A DNA stretch of 48,121 bases from Streptosporangium canum (GTDB lineage: Bacteria; Actinomycetota; Actinomycetes; Streptosporangiales; Streptosporangiaceae): assembly GCF_900113865.1 (NCBI RefSeq), contig NZ_FOQY01000050.1, positions 1 to 48,121 of the forward strand. Reading direction: 5' to 3'. Positions 47,429 through 48,121 of this stretch are shown piece by piece. The notes below the pieces were generated by a model. That model was not told the DNA's origin. It saw only the letters and a program-made list of their open reading frames with translations, and did no database searches. Both the position numbers and the translations under genes were made by a program. How positions within the stretch are numbered: the stretch's first letter is position 1; each line of letters starts with the position of its first letter.

Positions 47429-47690
47429 ACTCGTAGATCGTTGCTGCCCCCAGTGCGTTGGCGAAGAACGACCAGGAGGCGTCATCGGGCGCAGGGCGGC
47501 CCGTGTTCGTGTAGTAGCCAGGGGAAGATTTGATCCAGCTCGCCAGCGCTCCCAGGAAACGGTCCAGGCGATCGTTCTCCCAGACCGCCCCGCTGATCAG
47601 TTCCGCATGAAGGGCCTCAACGTAGCGGGCAAGATCTTCGCGGGTCGCGACCGCTTCGGCGGCGGCAGGTGAGGTGTTGTTCTGTCCCAT
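47427..47690 (-). CDS. DUF7660-like small protein, 87 aa
   Basis: VATREDLARYVEALHAELIS, WENDRLDRFLGALASWIKSS, PGYYTNTGRPAPDDASWSFF and ANALGAATIYE give the typical order of the family: two helices, a YYxNxG turn and a final helix ending in YE. The function is unknown; relatives often sit near SMI1/KNR4-type or toxin-immunity genes, which fits the neighbourhood. The start is ATG 47690. Confidence 0.72.
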   Translation of the reverse strand: MGQNNTSPAAAEAVATREDLARYVEALHAELISGAVWENDRLDRFLGALASWIKSSPGYYTNTGRPAPDDASWSFFANALGAATIYE

Positions 47691-48003
47691 GGCTCCATGG
47701 TGGAGGTCTCACCACGGACATGCACCTCCCCTGCCGGATCTTCCCGTCTGCCTCTTTGGTCTGCCCCGGAGGGGCAACAGCTCGGGGACGGAGGGGCAAG
47801 GCCGTCTTCGCGTGTACATCAGCCGGTGACGTTCCTCGGTCATTGGATGCCAACGGTCACAGGCGGCCTTGATCCGGAGGAGTCGAGATGTTGGGCTTGC
47901 CTGGGACGTGGCAGGCGGGAAGATCCGGCTTCTACCTCAGCCAACTATGACTCTGCGTTCGGCAGTCTCGATCATCCCGGAGCGGAGTCCCCCGCCGGAG
48001 GCG
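47691..48003. other. Gene-free interval
   Basis: Short open frames on both strands show no family resemblance and no ribosome sites. I see no RNA gene or scar. Confidence 0.4.
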
Positions 48004-48108
48004 TCAGCTTCGAAAGAGCCGAATAAGCGCGACGGCTATCACCCCGGGGATGACGACCGCTGCTACGAACACGAGAAGAAGGAAGATCCCGAACGGGGAG
48101 TAGATCAC
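48004..48108 (-). CDS. Very small one-helix membrane protein, 34 aa (GTG start)
   Basis: Reading from GTG 48108 gives VIYSPFGIFLLLVFVAAVVI then PGVIAVALIRLFRS and a stop. One transmembrane helix spans nearly the whole chain and ends with Arg residues. AGGAG lies six bases upstream of the GTG, strong support for so short a frame. It could be the tail of a longer protein only if translation started beyond the window edge, which the ribosome site argues against. Confidence 0.55.
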   Translation of the reverse strand: MIYSPFGIFLLLVFVAAVVIPGVIAVALIRLFRS

Positions 48109-48121
48109 GGCCTGCTCCTGT

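Overview
The base composition (about 70% G+C), the codon use and the families present point to an actinomycete chromosome, most likely a Streptosporangiaceae-type organism. That placement is inference from protein style. The window mixes ordinary chromosomal genes with many scars left by tRNA-targeted integrative elements. Two tRNA genes look intact: tRNA-Arg(ACG) at 1331-1403 and tRNA-Ser(GCT) at 23628-23717. Each has a tyrosine-recombinase relic reading toward its 3' end. In addition there are 3'-half tRNA fragments resembling Thr(CGT), Ser(GCT), Ser(GGA), Gly(CCC), and less surely Thr(TGT) and Lys(TTT), none with a matching 5' half. Most are followed by short direct repeats spaced about one helical turn apart.

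Layout. 1-2.1 kb: GNAT fragment, tRNA-Thr scar, integrase relic, tRNA-Arg, then an iteron-like repeat array. 2.1-8.1 kb: membrane protein, NarL-type two-component pair, MaoC-like protein, ECF sigma factor with a membrane beta-propeller partner, and a secreted collagen-like protein. 8.4-17.6 kb: MerR/GyrI-like operon, small membrane protein, DinB-like, RibD-C-like, AraC, methyltransferase, two small membrane proteins, divergent MFS/LysR pair. 17.8-23.7 kb: a decayed element flanked by direct repeats at tRNA-Ser(GCT), with a paralogue of the small membrane protein at 10.5 kb, CutA, a truncated regulator, a secreted protein, DUF6461 and a broken integrase.

23.8-41.1 kb is mostly chromosomal: a DnaA-box cluster, divergent YceI/MarR, a second ECF sigma factor, an RlpA-like/MauE gene pair, an AAA+ ATPase, an M15 peptidase lipoprotein, a Nudix-NYN fusion ending in a parS-like palindrome, a permease pair, PrsW, a CadD remnant, a membrane-anchored protein, an RHH/PIN/Pycsar-type TM cassette, a WYL regulator, VOC, YdeI-like, a DNA-glycosylase-named protein and LysE. 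41.2-48.1 kb is a stack of scars separating small cargo genes (GNAT, SMI1/KNR4, small membrane proteins, WD40, DUF7660).

The parS-like site, the DnaA boxes and the linked Arg(ACG)/Ser(GCT) tRNAs suggest a position in the origin-proximal part of the chromosome. The most interesting signals are the density and shared architecture of the integration scars, the duplicated scar-plus-membrane-protein module, and the RHH-PIN-Pycsar-TM cassette at 35.8-37.2 kb.
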